Assembly: GCA_020341775.1 (NCBI GenBank)
Contig: CP070835.1
Location: forward strand, 1,398,462 to 1,447,411
Direction: 5' to 3'
Source: Candidatus Bathyarchaeota archaeon
GTDB taxonomy: Archaea > Thermoproteota > Bathyarchaeia > Bathyarchaeales > SOJC01
DNA: 48,950 nucleotides
Notes under the pieces: generated by a model
Told to the model about the DNA's origin: nothing
Databases searched by the model: none
What the model saw: the letters and a program-made list of their open reading frames with translations, nothing else
In this document: piece after piece, positions 14,601-23,279 of the stretch
Numbering within the stretch: the first letter of the stretch is position 1
How the letters are laid out: each line of letters starts with the position of its first letter
Made by a program: the position numbers and the translations under genes

Positions 14601-14687
14601 CGCTTCTGAAAACTTTTTGAGGCTAACCTTAATCTATTTATTTCAGTTGTTAAACATTGCTGTGTGTTGTTCAGGTGCTGAGATGGA

Positions 14688-15083
14688 ATGAGCAAACCTT
14701 CTGATGTTGGAAGTCTACGCGTCGGTGGATACGTAATTGTTGATGGCGAACCCAGCCGCGTGTCAAGTCTCACAAAATCTAAACCAGGCAAACACGGAGC
14801 TGCCAAAGCAAGAGTTGTTGCCATAGGCGTCTTTGATGGCAGCAAGAAAACCTTTGTTAAGCCTGTAGATGCCCAGATAGAAGTACCCCTCATTGAAAAA
14901 AGAACCGGTCAAGTTCTGGCTTTGCTGCCTAACACAGTTCAGCTTATGGACTTGGAGAATTATGAAGTTTTTGAGGCGGCTCATCCAGATGATGAAGAAT
15001 TAAAAGAGAAGTTAGCGTCTGGTGTCGAAGTTGAATATTGGCGTATCTTGGGAAGAACCAAGATAATGCGAACTAAGGGTTAA
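14688..15083 (+). CDS. eif5a: Translation factor aIF5A
   Basis: 131 residues with an SH3-like N-terminal domain and an OB-fold C-terminal domain. The hypusination loop is SKPGKHGAAK with the modified lysine at K35. aIF5A relieves ribosome stalling and is active only after hypusine formation. The modifying enzyme, deoxyhypusine synthase, is the next gene, 40 nt downstream on the same strand. Confidence 0.95.
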   Translation: MSKPSDVGSLRVGGYVIVDGEPSRVSSLTKSKPGKHGAAKARVVAIGVFDGSKKTFVKPVDAQIEVPLIEKRTGQVLALLPNTVQLMDLENYEVFEAAHPDDEELKEKLASGVEVEYWRILGRTKIMRTKG

Positions 15084-15123
15084 TCACAACCTCGAGAATC
15101 TGTTTTTGTCTTTCTAAAGAGGG

Positions 15124-16056
15124 GTGAAATGGTTGGAGAATGTAAAGCAGATACGACTCAAACCAGGAATCACAGTGGCCCAGCTAGTGAAGGAGATGAG
15201 CTCTTGTGGCGTATTAGGCGCAGGCAAAATAGGGAAAGCAGCAAGCCTTGTAACGGACATGTTCAAAGATCCGAACTGCACTGTTTTCCTCACGTTGGCG
15301 GGTGCACTTGTTCCTGGCGGCTTGAGAAACATCATAACTCAACTTGTCGAGAGACGATACATTGACGTTATTGTCACGACTGGTGCGAACATGGTTCATG
15401 ATATTCTCGAGGCTTTAGGCTACCCACACAAGATTGGAACCTTCAGCGCAGAGAACGACCAACTTAAACAGAAGAATCTTGGGAGAATCGGTGATATCTA
15501 CATAGAGCACAAAGCCTTCAAAGAACTCGAGAAATGGCTTCACACTTTACTCGAAAACGTTTCAAAACATAGGCTTCAACACATTTCTCCCTCTGACCTT
15601 CTCTTCGAAATTGGTAGAAGAATAAATGACGAAAGCTCCATATTAGCAGCAGCTGCTAGAAACAACGTTCCGATAATCTGTCCAGGACTGCCAGACTCTG
15701 TAGCAGGTTTTCAGCTATGGGCTTATGGACAAGACAAAGCATTGGTACTTGATTCACTTGGCGACACATCCAAGCTTATGGACGAGGTGTATGAGGCTCA
15801 GAAATCTGGTATTTTGATTCTAGGCGGTGGATGGCCAAAACATTTTGCGCTGTTTGCCAACACCTTCCGAGAAGGCGTGGATTTGGCAGTTCAGATCACC
15901 ATGGACAGACCTGAACCGGGCGGCTTAAGCGGCGCATCTTTGGAAGAGGCCGTAAGTTGGAACAAAGTGAAATCTGAAGAAAACGTCGTTACCGTTACTT
16001 GTGACGCAACGATTGCATTTCCACTTATTGTAGCTGCAGTTTTAGATGGAGTTTAA
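15124..16056 (+). CDS. dys: Deoxyhypusine synthase
   Basis: Transfers the aminobutyl group of spermidine to the aIF5A lysine, using NAD+. The catalytic lysine lies in GGGWPKHF (K239). Other family segments visible are TTGANMVHD, CPGLPDSVAGFQ and MDRPEPGGLSGASLEEAVSW. At 310 residues it is full length. The start is GTG 15124 or TTG 15133; GAGGGG at 15119-15124 overlaps the first and is better spaced for the second. The 3' end overlaps a convergent small membrane gene by 4 nt. Confidence 0.95.
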   Translation: MKWLENVKQIRLKPGITVAQLVKEMSSCGVLGAGKIGKAASLVTDMFKDPNCTVFLTLAGALVPGGLRNIITQLVERRYIDVIVTTGANMVHDILEALGYPHKIGTFSAENDQLKQKNLGRIGDIYIEHKAFKELEKWLHTLLENVSKHRLQHISPSDLLFEIGRRINDESSILAAAARNNVPIICPGLPDSVAGFQLWAYGQDKALVLDSLGDTSKLMDEVYEAQKSGILILGGGWPKHFALFANTFREGVDLAVQITMDRPEPGGLSGASLEEAVSWNKVKSEENVVTVTCDATIAFPLIVAAVLDGV

Positions 16057-16373
16057 CTTTCCCACCAGTTCCAATTCGCCTTATCAAAAGCGAGGTACAA
16101 CAAAGCAAGGGTTATACCCCACACAAATGCAATGACGGCGAAGCTTAACGGAGCATCGAGTTGATCAAGAGTGACCCACGCCGTGATTCCGAAGACTCCG
16201 ATCAATATGAAGACGAAAACAAAGAAGTATATGGCGCTTCTAACAGTCAATACAGCCACTCTCCTAAGCATCGTATCTAAAGACGTATCTATTGTTAAGA
16301 TTTTCCATCGGTTATGAATCGAAAAGGTGACGCGACAATCAGGTTCGTCGATACTTGAACCAGTTTTATTCAA
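16053..16373 (-). CDS. Small two-helix membrane protein
   Basis: 106 residues, not recognised. A polar N-terminus of about 38 residues is followed by two membrane helices (about 40-66 and 73-95) and a short polar, Trp-rich tail. Its ATG overlaps the stop of the upstream Hsp20-like gene by 8 nt, so the two are translationally coupled. A role in membrane stress with Hsp20 is only a guess from context. Confidence 0.6.
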   Translation of the reverse strand: MNKTGSSIDEPDCRVTFSIHNRWKILTIDTSLDTMLRRVAVLTVRSAIYFFVFVFILIGVFGITAWVTLDQLDAPLSFAVIAFVWGITLALLYLAFDKANWNWWES

Positions 16374-16809
16374 CCTTGATTTCGTAACCCTTCTTTCTCG
16401 GCAACCGAACTTCGAGAATTCCCTTCTTCACCTTCTCCTTCTTCTTGTCCATGTCCACTGGAACTGGAATGCGGACTTTGCAGCTGAAAGTGTAAAACTC
16501 GCCGCTCTGGTGGATTATCCCCAAATCGTTACAGCAGATTCTGCGCTTAATTTTCGCTTTTATTTCGAGGGTCCCTTTATCTAAAAGTTCCACTTTCACT
16601 GACTCGGGATCAGAGAAGGGTAAGTCTGCAGTAACCACAACTTCGTCGTGTGTGATGTCCACGTTGCATAAGGGTTCTATAGTGTTTGTGTTAATGTTCC
16701 AACTCGGTTGTTTGGAAACCATGAGCTCTTCCACCCATGACTCCATCTCGTCAATATACTCGCCAATTAAGTCAAAAACTGACCGTCTTCTTCTAGAGAC
16801 TGACATCAT
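16366..16809 (-). CDS. hsp20: Hsp20/alpha-crystallin family small heat-shock protein
   Basis: 147 residues: a basic/helical N-terminal arm, then an alpha-crystallin beta-sandwich (about 48-140) with VDITHDEVVVTADLPF and the C-terminal strand KKGILEVRLPRKKG. In place of the GVL motif it has GIL. Such proteins are ATP-independent holdases that form large oligomers. It overlaps the downstream two-helix membrane gene. Confidence 0.88.
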   Translation of the reverse strand: MMSVSRRRRSVFDLIGEYIDEMESWVEELMVSKQPSWNINTNTIEPLCNVDITHDEVVVTADLPFSDPESVKVELLDKGTLEIKAKIKRRICCNDLGIIHQSGEFYTFSCKVRIPVPVDMDKKKEKVKKGILEVRLPRKKGYEIKVE

Positions 16810-16815
16810 AACTCC

Positions 16816-17559
16816 CTACACATAGAGTGGCAAGTCATACTCTTGCTCTTTATTCATCTTTGTCAACTCTCGCTGAGTGCGCTTCATCACATCTTTCGCT
16901 CTTAACCTGATTTCCTCTCCTTTCTCAAAAAGTTTTGAAGTGTCCACCTTTATGCCTGTGATGTTAGCAAACTGTTTCAACGCAGCTGCCGCAGCTTCTG
17001 GGTCTGGATAGTTGTAAAATGATTGGGCGAGGAGCGCAATTGCAGGGATACTGCGCTCAGCGGAGTATCGCATGATTAATGCTTGCGGTCCTACCATGAA
17101 GCCTTCCTTTAGCACGTTGACCTGTTCTCGATTTAACAGTTTAATCATGTCAAGAGTCGATCCTGTCCCAAATACTTTGGGCTCTTCAATCTCTTGACGA
17201 TTCTGCACAGGTATCCCGCCAATCGGAATGAGAGTCTTAACGCTTTTTAACTTCACCCATTCGACGAAGCTTCGCATAAGACGCTGAACTCCCACTGCAG
17301 GAATTGCAGTTTCAGCGATAGTAACGAGTAGATTATTGTTGCCCAATATCCGCATGGGTGCTCGTGGCAAACCGTCACGCAACACGACAATCGGTGGCAG
17401 CAAGTCCGAGTCAACGTAGGCCAGTTCGTCTAAATTGAGTTCAGATATGACGTGTGACGAGGCTAGAACACCTACAAGCCCAACGTCTGGAAATCCACAG
17501 AGCATTGTGGCTCCAGAGGGAATTGACTTGTTTTCCACGAAATTAATGGGAGTTGCCAA
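16816..17559 (-). CDS. PAC2-family protein (proteasome assembly chaperone fold), copy 1
   Basis: 247 residues with the PAC2 fold: an early GFPDVGLVGVLASSHVI segment, PIGGIPVQNR, and ALIMRYSAERSIPAIALL near the end of the core, then a charged helical tail. Archaeal PAC2 proteins are related to proteasome assembly chaperones but their task is not settled. It lies 6 nt upstream of hsp20 in the same direction, which fits a protein-folding theme. A second, divergent paralogue is at 41759-42526. Confidence 0.85.
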   Translation of the reverse strand: MATPINFVENKSIPSGATMLCGFPDVGLVGVLASSHVISELNLDELAYVDSDLLPPIVVLRDGLPRAPMRILGNNNLLVTIAETAIPAVGVQRLMRSFVEWVKLKSVKTLIPIGGIPVQNRQEIEEPKVFGTGSTLDMIKLLNREQVNVLKEGFMVGPQALIMRYSAERSIPAIALLAQSFYNYPDPEAAAAALKQFANITGIKVDTSKLFEKGEEIRLRAKDVMKRTQRELTKMNKEQEYDLPLYV

Positions 17560-17623
17560 AGAATTTTTTCCCTCACACCTCTAATCTTTGGGCCTGGCAA
17601 AAAAGATTACGGTAGACCAAATG

Positions 17624-17632
17624 CTATTTAAG
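17624..17632 (+). promoter_or_regulatory. TATA box of the SRP54 gene
   Basis: CTATTTAAG; transcription would start near 17650-17655, downstream of the ATG at 17641. This argues for the TTG/GTG start at 17665-17668. Confidence 0.5.
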
Positions 17633-17664
17633 CACGCTAAATGATTAGAGTTGAAGTGAATGCA

Positions 17665-18999
17665 TTGGTGCTAGAACGTCTCGGCTCATCTATCTACAGC
17701 GCCTTAAAGAAGGTTTTTAAAGCTGCTGTTGTGGACGAGGCGCTAATAAAAGAACTTGTCCGCGACATTCAACGGGCACTTCTGCAAGCTGATGTGAATG
17801 TACGACTCGTTCTCAACATATCAAAACGGATTGGAGATAGAGCTCTAAAAGAACAACTTCCCCCAGGAATATCTCGAAAGGAACATGTCGTGAAGGTAGT
17901 TTATGAAGAGATTACTCGTTTTCTTGGAGAAAAACCTGTTCCCCTGAAAGTTGAACCAGGCAGACGCCGCATTATTATGCTTGTTGGCATTCAAGGCTCT
18001 GGAAAAACTACAGCTTCAGCCAAACTTGCCAGATACCTGCAAAAGCGAGGTCTAACCCCCGCCCTGATAGGTGTAGACACCTTCAGACCTGGAGCATTGG
18101 ACCAACTTAGCCAGCTCGCCAGCCGCATCAACGTGCCTGTCTATGGCGATCCAACATCGAAAAACGCAGTTGACATTGCGCGAAAAGGCTTGAAGGAATT
18201 TCAGAATCGAGACATTGTGTTGATTGACACAGCAGGACGGCATAAGGAAGAGAAAAACCTTATCGCTGAGATGAAGCAACTGGAGAAAGCCCTCAGACCA
18301 GATGAGGTGATGCTTGTTATCGATGGAACTATTGGACAACAAGCTGAAGCCCAAGCTAAGGCTTTCCACGAGGCCACTCCTATAGGGTCCATCTTGGTGG
18401 CCAAACTGGATGGCTCTGCCCGCGGCGGAGGAGCTCTATCCGCAGTCGCAGCCATAGGTTCTCCAATCAAATTCATCAGCACTGGCGAAAAAATTGGCGA
18501 CATCGAAGCATTTGTCCCCTCTCGATTTGTCGGCCGTTTGCTTGGTATGGGTGACCTGCAAAGCCTGATAGAAAGAGTTCGTGAAGCTGAAGTCAGAATT
18601 CCAGAGAAAAAAGCTAAGCAAATACTCAGCGGCAAATTCACTTTAACGGATATGTATGAGCAGTTTGAGGCAATGAAGGGAATGGGCCCTTTCAAACGTA
18701 TTCTGCAAATGTTACCCGGCATGTCCTACAACATTCCCGACGAGGCAATTGATTTGGCTCAAGACCGGCTGCAAAAGTGGCGTGTAATGATCCAATCAAT
18801 GACTCCAAAGGAAAGAGGAAACCCAAAAATTTTCTCATCCTCTCGCATACGCCGAGTAGCCAAGGGTTCAGGCACTTCAGAGAAAGAGGTCAAGGAGCTT
18901 CTGCAGCAATACAACATGATGAAGCGAATGATGAAACAACTGCGCCGCAAGGGCCTTCCCTTCATGACGGGAAAGAAACTTCCCAAAGGCTTCAGGTAG
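17665..18999 (+). CDS. srp54: Signal recognition particle GTPase SRP54
   Basis: The SRP core protein that binds signal peptides and 7S RNA and docks to FtsY. It has an N domain (helical, with DIQRALLQADVNV), the GTPase P-loop GIQGSGKTT, DTAGRHKEE and TKLDGSA-type AKLDGSARGGG, and a methionine-rich M domain with the RRVAKGSGTSEKEV RNA-binding motif. Family members begin M(V)LExLGSS, so I place the start at TTG 17665 (MVLERLGSS; GTG 17668 is equivalent). The upstream ATG at 17641 precedes the likely transcription start. It heads a seven-gene run. Confidence 0.93.
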   Translation: MVLERLGSSIYSALKKVFKAAVVDEALIKELVRDIQRALLQADVNVRLVLNISKRIGDRALKEQLPPGISRKEHVVKVVYEEITRFLGEKPVPLKVEPGRRRIIMLVGIQGSGKTTASAKLARYLQKRGLTPALIGVDTFRPGALDQLSQLASRINVPVYGDPTSKNAVDIARKGLKEFQNRDIVLIDTAGRHKEEKNLIAEMKQLEKALRPDEVMLVIDGTIGQQAEAQAKAFHEATPIGSILVAKLDGSARGGGALSAVAAIGSPIKFISTGEKIGDIEAFVPSRFVGRLLGMGDLQSLIERVREAEVRIPEKKAKQILSGKFTLTDMYEQFEAMKGMGPFKRILQMLPGMSYNIPDEAIDLAQDRLQKWRVMIQSMTPKERGNPKIFSSSRIRRVAKGSGTSEKEVKELLQQYNMMKRMMKQLRRKGLPFMTGKKLPKGFR

Positions 19000-19011
19000 G
19001 CCACAAAACTT

Positions 19012-20343
19012 ATGGAAATTCTCGAAAAGGCCCAGCGAATGCTAACCGAGCACTCTCTCTGCAACCACTGCCTTGGCAGGCAGTTTGCTTTTCTCGGACA
19101 CAATATAGAAAACAAGAGCCGCGGCATAGCAATCAAACTCTTGCTCACAATGAAAGGACATCACCTTCTCCTCACCAGAAAAGCAGCTGGCGTTGATTTG
19201 TTGAGGATTGTTGCCTCCCATGGCGATTTCGCTATGGCTCGAAAAATCTTGAAGCGCTTTAAAAGACGTGCAAAAGCACAGAAGACATGTTTCCTGTGTG
19301 AAGGACATTTCGAGCAAACCGGCGCCCTTGCAGAGGCGGCTACTGAAAAGGTGGCGAAATACGAGTTCACCACTTTTTTAGTTGGCATAGAGATACCACT
19401 CGGAGCAGCAGAACGCGAAGACGAGTTCAAAGCCCAATTCAATGTTGGCTACGGCGAAAGCATGCGCAGCCAATTCAGCCGCGACATCGGGAAACAATTC
19501 AGTGAAATGACTCAGAAAGAGGTAAGCTACCGAAAACCTGATATCGTTGTACTAGTGAACCCGTTTGCCAATCGTATAAAAACACAGATAAACCCTCTCT
19601 ATGTGGCCGGACGGTACAGAAAACTCGTTCGTGGCATTCCTCAATCACGGTGGCTGTGCAGAGAATGTAATGGAAAAGGCTGTAAAAGGTGCAATGGAAC
19701 AGGCAAAAAATATCAAGAATCAGTTGAAGAACTCATCGGCATTCCGATGCTGAAAACAACACAAGGCAAAGAAATGGCATTTCACGGGGCTGGAAGAGAA
19801 GATGTGGACGCTCGAATGCTAGGTTCTGGGCGTCCCTTCGTTTTGGAAGTCAAGAAACCTGCAAAACGGTCGATAGATTTGCAGAAACTCGAGAAAAAAA
19901 TCAATGAAAGTGCAGATGGAAAGATCAAAGTGCACAAGCTCCGCTTTGGCGATAAGGATGTTGTTAGACGCTGCAAGAAATCAGAGGCTGCTCAAAAACT
20001 GTATCGTGTTGACATAGAGTTTTCACGCGTCGTTTCCGACGAAGAGCTGAAGAGAATAGAGAGGCTGCTGTGCAATGCGACGGTTCATCAACAAACACCT
20101 CAACGGATTCTTCACCGTCGTGCCGACCTAACACGAGAAAAGCACATATATATGGCAAAAGTAAAGAGGTTGTCAAGCAGGCGTGCAAGAATGGAAGTCA
20201 GTTGTCAAGGAGGCCTTTACATAAAAGAGCTGATCACTGGAGATAAGGGGCGCACGAAACCCAGTGTGGCGAGCATCCTCGACTCGGAAGCCTCGCCTCT
20301 ACAACTTGATGTTCTAAAGGTGGTTGCAGGAGAAGAAAAATGA
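19012..20343 (+). CDS. pus10: tRNA pseudouridine synthase Pus10
   Basis: Makes pseudouridine 54 and/or 55 in the T loop of archaeal tRNAs. The N-terminal part has a zinc site from CNHC (17-20) and CFLC (93-96) and a THUMP-like region. The C-terminal catalytic domain contains GREDVDARMLG (261-271) with the catalytic aspartate. A further Cys/Gly-rich loop, CRECNGKGCKRCNGTGKKY (216-234), is inserted ahead of it. At 443 residues it is full length. It lies 12 nt after srp54 and overlaps rpl21e by 4 nt. Confidence 0.92.
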   Translation: MEILEKAQRMLTEHSLCNHCLGRQFAFLGHNIENKSRGIAIKLLLTMKGHHLLLTRKAAGVDLLRIVASHGDFAMARKILKRFKRRAKAQKTCFLCEGHFEQTGALAEAATEKVAKYEFTTFLVGIEIPLGAAEREDEFKAQFNVGYGESMRSQFSRDIGKQFSEMTQKEVSYRKPDIVVLVNPFANRIKTQINPLYVAGRYRKLVRGIPQSRWLCRECNGKGCKRCNGTGKKYQESVEELIGIPMLKTTQGKEMAFHGAGREDVDARMLGSGRPFVLEVKKPAKRSIDLQKLEKKINESADGKIKVHKLRFGDKDVVRRCKKSEAAQKLYRVDIEFSRVVSDEELKRIERLLCNATVHQQTPQRILHRRADLTREKHIYMAKVKRLSSRRARMEVSCQGGLYIKELITGDKGRTKPSVASILDSEASPLQLDVLKVVAGEEK

Positions 20344-20630
20344 GTTCTAAAGGATTCCGCCGCAGAACACGTTCACTGCTTAAAAGAAAAGCGAGAGAGA
20401 GGGGCAAAACGGGCCTAAGTAAGATTCTGAGGGAATACAAACCCGGCGACCAAGTAGTCATCAAGTTAGACCCAAGTGTTCACAAAGGCATGCCTCATAG
20501 ACGGTTTCACGGCAAAGTCGGCACAATAGAAGCCGAAAGAGGAAAATCGTATGTGGTGAACATCAACCAAGGCAAATCAATTAAAGAAATCGTCGTTAGA
20601 CCGGAACATCTTGAACCCTTTAATACATGA
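20340..20630 (+). CDS. rpl21e: Ribosomal protein L21e
   Basis: 96 residues, basic, SH3-like barrel. The N-terminal KGFRRRTRSLL and the core GDQVVIKLDPSVHKGMPHRRFHG are typical of L21e. It starts in an ATGA overlap with pus10. Confidence 0.95.
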   Translation: MSSKGFRRRTRSLLKRKARERGKTGLSKILREYKPGDQVVIKLDPSVHKGMPHRRFHGKVGTIEAERGKSYVVNINQGKSIKEIVVRPEHLEPFNT

Positions 20631-20646
20631 ATCTGGAGTTGTAGGG

Positions 20647-20985
20647 ATGCCTAGAAAAGCGCTCAAAGAGAAGATTCTGACGGTGCCTGAAGTTAAACAA
20701 ATCTTGGAAGGTCTTGGAGAGGAGAACTTGGACCAGTTTCAACGTCGAGCTTTGGATTATGCAGCTAAGTTTAGCAAAGTAGAGGTAGAATCCGCTAAAG
20801 AACTTGTAAAAGGACTAATCGAAAAGTTTGAACTCGAAGAGGAGGAAGCGGTGCAGATAGTTAACTGCATGCCGGAAAGCATAGAGGAAATTCGTGTTTT
20901 TCTGGCTGGTGGCCGAAGAATCGTGCAAACGCAGAAATTGTTGCAAGTCCTAAAATTTTTGAATCAACATCAGAAAAAGGAATAA
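20647..20985 (+). CDS. rpoF: RNA polymerase subunit F (Rpb4-like)
   Basis: 112 residues from the ATG at 20647 (MPRKALKEK), chosen because a GGAG lies 8 nt upstream and because it avoids overlap with rpl21e. An N-terminal Rpb7-contact strand (ILTVPEVKQILEG) is followed by an HRDC-like helical domain (LDYAAKFSKV...VNCMPESIEEIRVFL). RpoF pairs with RpoE in the polymerase stalk. Confidence 0.9.
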   Translation: MPRKALKEKILTVPEVKQILEGLGEENLDQFQRRALDYAAKFSKVEVESAKELVKGLIEKFELEEEEAVQIVNCMPESIEEIRVFLAGGRRIVQTQKLLQVLKFLNQHQKKE

Positions 20986-21042
20986 TAACGCTCAAGACAT
21001 AATAACATGGCATTTTAATTTCAAGAGGGGTGAGACGAAGGC

Positions 21043-21603
21043 ATGGAGAAAAGATATGAAGAGCACGCTTATATACTGGACTTTCTGCCTCATGGTCGGG
21101 CAGGCACGCTACGTGCGCCTGGGTATCGAGCTGGAGCAGTTGTCCAAGTAGTTGGTGAGAATTTTTTCACTCTCTTAGAAGCAATAGTGAAAGAAGGTCT
21201 TATTCTCAAGCCCCACGACCGAGTCTATGTTGGAAAAAAGGAAAGAAAAGAAATCACCTACATCGTTGGACGTGTTGGTTTTGAAGAATTGACTGCAAAC
21301 GCTAAGATGGAACTGCCCGTAGCAATTGAAAAAATTGTTTTCACCCGTGAACGCTGGTTTGTCAACTTCTTTAACACCGCTCAAGCTATTACACCACGCA
21401 TGCATGCTATGGAGCTGATCCCTGGCATCGGCAAGAAGTACATGTGGCAAATAATCAATGAACGCGAACTTCGACCCTTTCAAAGCCTAAAAAACTTGCA
21501 GGACCGCACTAGCATACCGGATCCAGCCAAACTCATAGCCAAGCGTATTATTGAAGAGCTATCTGAAGAAAGCAAATACAGACTTTTTACGCGGGCCCCC
21601 TAG
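21043..21603 (+). CDS. DUF655 family predicted RNA-binding protein
   Basis: 186 residues. An N-terminal OB-like barrel (YILDFLPHGRAG...RVYVGKKERKEITYIVGRVG) is followed by a helix-hairpin-helix segment (LIPGIGKKYMWQIINERE). This is the DUF655 layout, found in archaea beside rpl21e, rpoF and ksgA exactly as here. A role in rRNA/ribosome maturation is inferred from this neighbourhood. GGGGTGAG about 9 nt upstream supports the ATG. Confidence 0.88.
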   Translation: MEKRYEEHAYILDFLPHGRAGTLRAPGYRAGAVVQVVGENFFTLLEAIVKEGLILKPHDRVYVGKKERKEITYIVGRVGFEELTANAKMELPVAIEKIVFTRERWFVNFFNTAQAITPRMHAMELIPGIGKKYMWQIINERELRPFQSLKNLQDRTSIPDPAKLIAKRIIEELSEESKYRLFTRAP

Positions 21604-21613
21604 TGAAATCATC

Positions 21614-22429
21614 ATGAGCCTTCGCCAGAAAGTCAAACGTCTTATGCGCATCCATGAAGTTTCCCCAAGAAAACGAATGGGGCAGAACTTCATGATTGAC
21701 CAAGATGTTCTACAGCTCATGCTGTCCCATGCAGCTATAACGCCTTCGGATATGGTTCTGGAAATTGGCGCAGGATTTGGTTTTCTGACACACTTACTCG
21801 CTCAAAAATCAAAGACGGTGGTTGCTGTTGAAGCAGACACTCGCTTGATGCAAGTGTTGCACAGAGAGCTTGGCCATCTGGGTAATGTGGACCTTATAGG
21901 AGGAGACATTCTCGAAGTTCCTCTGCCTACGTTCAACAAAGTGGTCTCGAATCCGCCCTTTTCCATCTCGGCGCCACTGCTTTTCTGGCTTCTTGACAAA
22001 GCTTTTGACTGTGCTGTTCTAACATTGCAGAAAGAATTTGCTAGACGACTTGACGCTGGAATTGGAAGCAAGGACTACAGCCGTCTAACTGTTTCTACAT
22101 ATTACCGCGCCAGAATAGAGCTGCTAGATGAGGTTCCCAAAGAGGCTTTCTATCCCCAGCCAGATGTAGACGCCACAATTGTACGGCTGAAGCCCAGAGG
22201 TGCACCTCCTTTTTACGTGAAAGATGAGAAAATCTTTAACGCGGTCCTGCGCGCCCTGTTTACACAGCGCAACAAGAAGTTTCGCAACGCCCTTCAATCG
22301 CTTTCACACAAAAACGAGTTTAAATATAAGGCACTTTCGAAAAAAACTGAAAATCTTTGTCTCCATCAAAAGCGAGTCCGCAACTTCGCGCCCGAGGACT
22401 TTGGTGCTGTAGCCAATGCGCTATCCTAA
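21614..22429 (+). CDS. ksgA: 16S rRNA dimethyladenosine transferase KsgA/Dim1
   Basis: Dimethylates two adjacent adenosines in the 3' hairpin of 16S rRNA. SAM-binding VLEIGAGFGFLT, acidic VAVEADTRL and catalytic NPPFSISAPLLF are visible, and a C-terminal helical domain follows. I start at ATG 21614 (MSLRQKVKRL) because the longer frame to 21551 lies within the preceding gene; the result (271 residues) is a normal length. The 3' end overlaps the next gene by 14 nt. Confidence 0.93.
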   Translation: MSLRQKVKRLMRIHEVSPRKRMGQNFMIDQDVLQLMLSHAAITPSDMVLEIGAGFGFLTHLLAQKSKTVVAVEADTRLMQVLHRELGHLGNVDLIGGDILEVPLPTFNKVVSNPPFSISAPLLFWLLDKAFDCAVLTLQKEFARRLDAGIGSKDYSRLTVSTYYRARIELLDEVPKEAFYPQPDVDATIVRLKPRGAPPFYVKDEKIFNAVLRALFTQRNKKFRNALQSLSHKNEFKYKALSKKTENLCLHQKRVRNFAPEDFGAVANALS

Positions 22430-23057
22430 GAAGATCTTCTTTGGAAAATCGGCGTTCGTGATTTTTAGAGATGTGTATGAACCAGCAGAGGACACTTTTC
22501 TGCTCGCTGAAAACTTGTCTGTGAACCAAGGCGAAACGGTTTTGGACATGGGAACGGGCTGTGGAATTTTGGCCATTTTGGCTGCCGAAAACGCTGGAAG
22601 CGTAGTAGCAGTAGACATTAATCCACATGCAGTAATTTGTGCCAAAACAAATATAGCCCGTAATGGGGTTGCAGGAAAAATCAGAGTACACCGAGGAGAC
22701 CTTTTCGAGAGCATACTTCCAGATGAGAAATTTGACATAATCCTCTTTAATCCCCCCTATTTACCTGTAGAAGCCGATGAAAAGGATACTTGGATTGAGA
22801 ACGCTTGGGCGGGGGGTCGAACAGGTCGAAAAGTTATTGATCGATTCATCGACACCGCTTCAAAGTACTTGGCGAAGTCAGGGCGTATCCTTTTTCTACA
22901 ATCAAGCCTTTCGAACGTGGAAGAGACCATGAAACGATTCTCAAAACACAATTTGCACGCGAAAAAAATTTGTGAGAAGAAATTAGCCTTTGAAAAGATT
23001 GTGCTGATTGAAGCAAAACGAAGTCAGGGCAGAAGCTGCGCGCACGCTAATCGCTAG
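22416..23057 (+). CDS. HemK2/Mtq2-like protein glutamine methyltransferase
   Basis: 213 residues, class I SAM methyltransferase: VLDMGTGCGILAI (43-55), AVDINPHAV and NPPYLP (112-117), the glutamine-methylating motif. An N-terminal DVYEPAEDTFLL matches archaeal/eukaryotic Mtq2 (HemK2), which methylates the GGQ glutamine of release factor aRF1. It overlaps ksgA by 14 nt and ends the rightward run. Confidence 0.88.
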   Translation: MRYPKKIFFGKSAFVIFRDVYEPAEDTFLLAENLSVNQGETVLDMGTGCGILAILAAENAGSVVAVDINPHAVICAKTNIARNGVAGKIRVHRGDLFESILPDEKFDIILFNPPYLPVEADEKDTWIENAWAGGRTGRKVIDRFIDTASKYLAKSGRILFLQSSLSNVEETMKRFSKHNLHAKKICEKKLAFEKIVLIEAKRSQGRSCAHANR

Positions 23058-23132
23058 CGATTGTGTAGCCATGAAATGGAGTTAAAACCATGCATGCACT
23101 TTCTAACTAACGCCAAAGTGGAGTAGACTCCG

Positions 23133-23279
23133 CTAGCTTCTCCTTTTTTCGTAGCGTTCAGCGCATTTGACACAGCAAAATACATGCTCCTTTCCAGCTA
23201 TAGCTCTTGTACATACCGCGAATTCGCATATATCACCTGGGATTTCCATGCTGCAATGTTCACATTTTATTATTTTCAT
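23133..23279 (-). CDS. 48-residue Cys-rich zinc-ribbon-like protein coupled to iscU
   Basis: A small gene in the iron-sulfur operon. It has seven cysteines: C6, C9, C18, C23, C35, C36 and C39 (CEHC near the start, FCCVKC near the end), a pattern like a treble-clef/TRASH zinc or metal-binding module. Its ATG overlaps the iscU stop as ATGA, so translation is coupled. Ending KRRS is strongly basic. Possible jobs are metal or cluster handling for IscU; not recognised as a named family. Confidence 0.75.
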   Translation of the reverse strand: MKIIKCEHCSMEIPGDICEFAVCTRAIAGKEHVFCCVKCAERYEKRRS

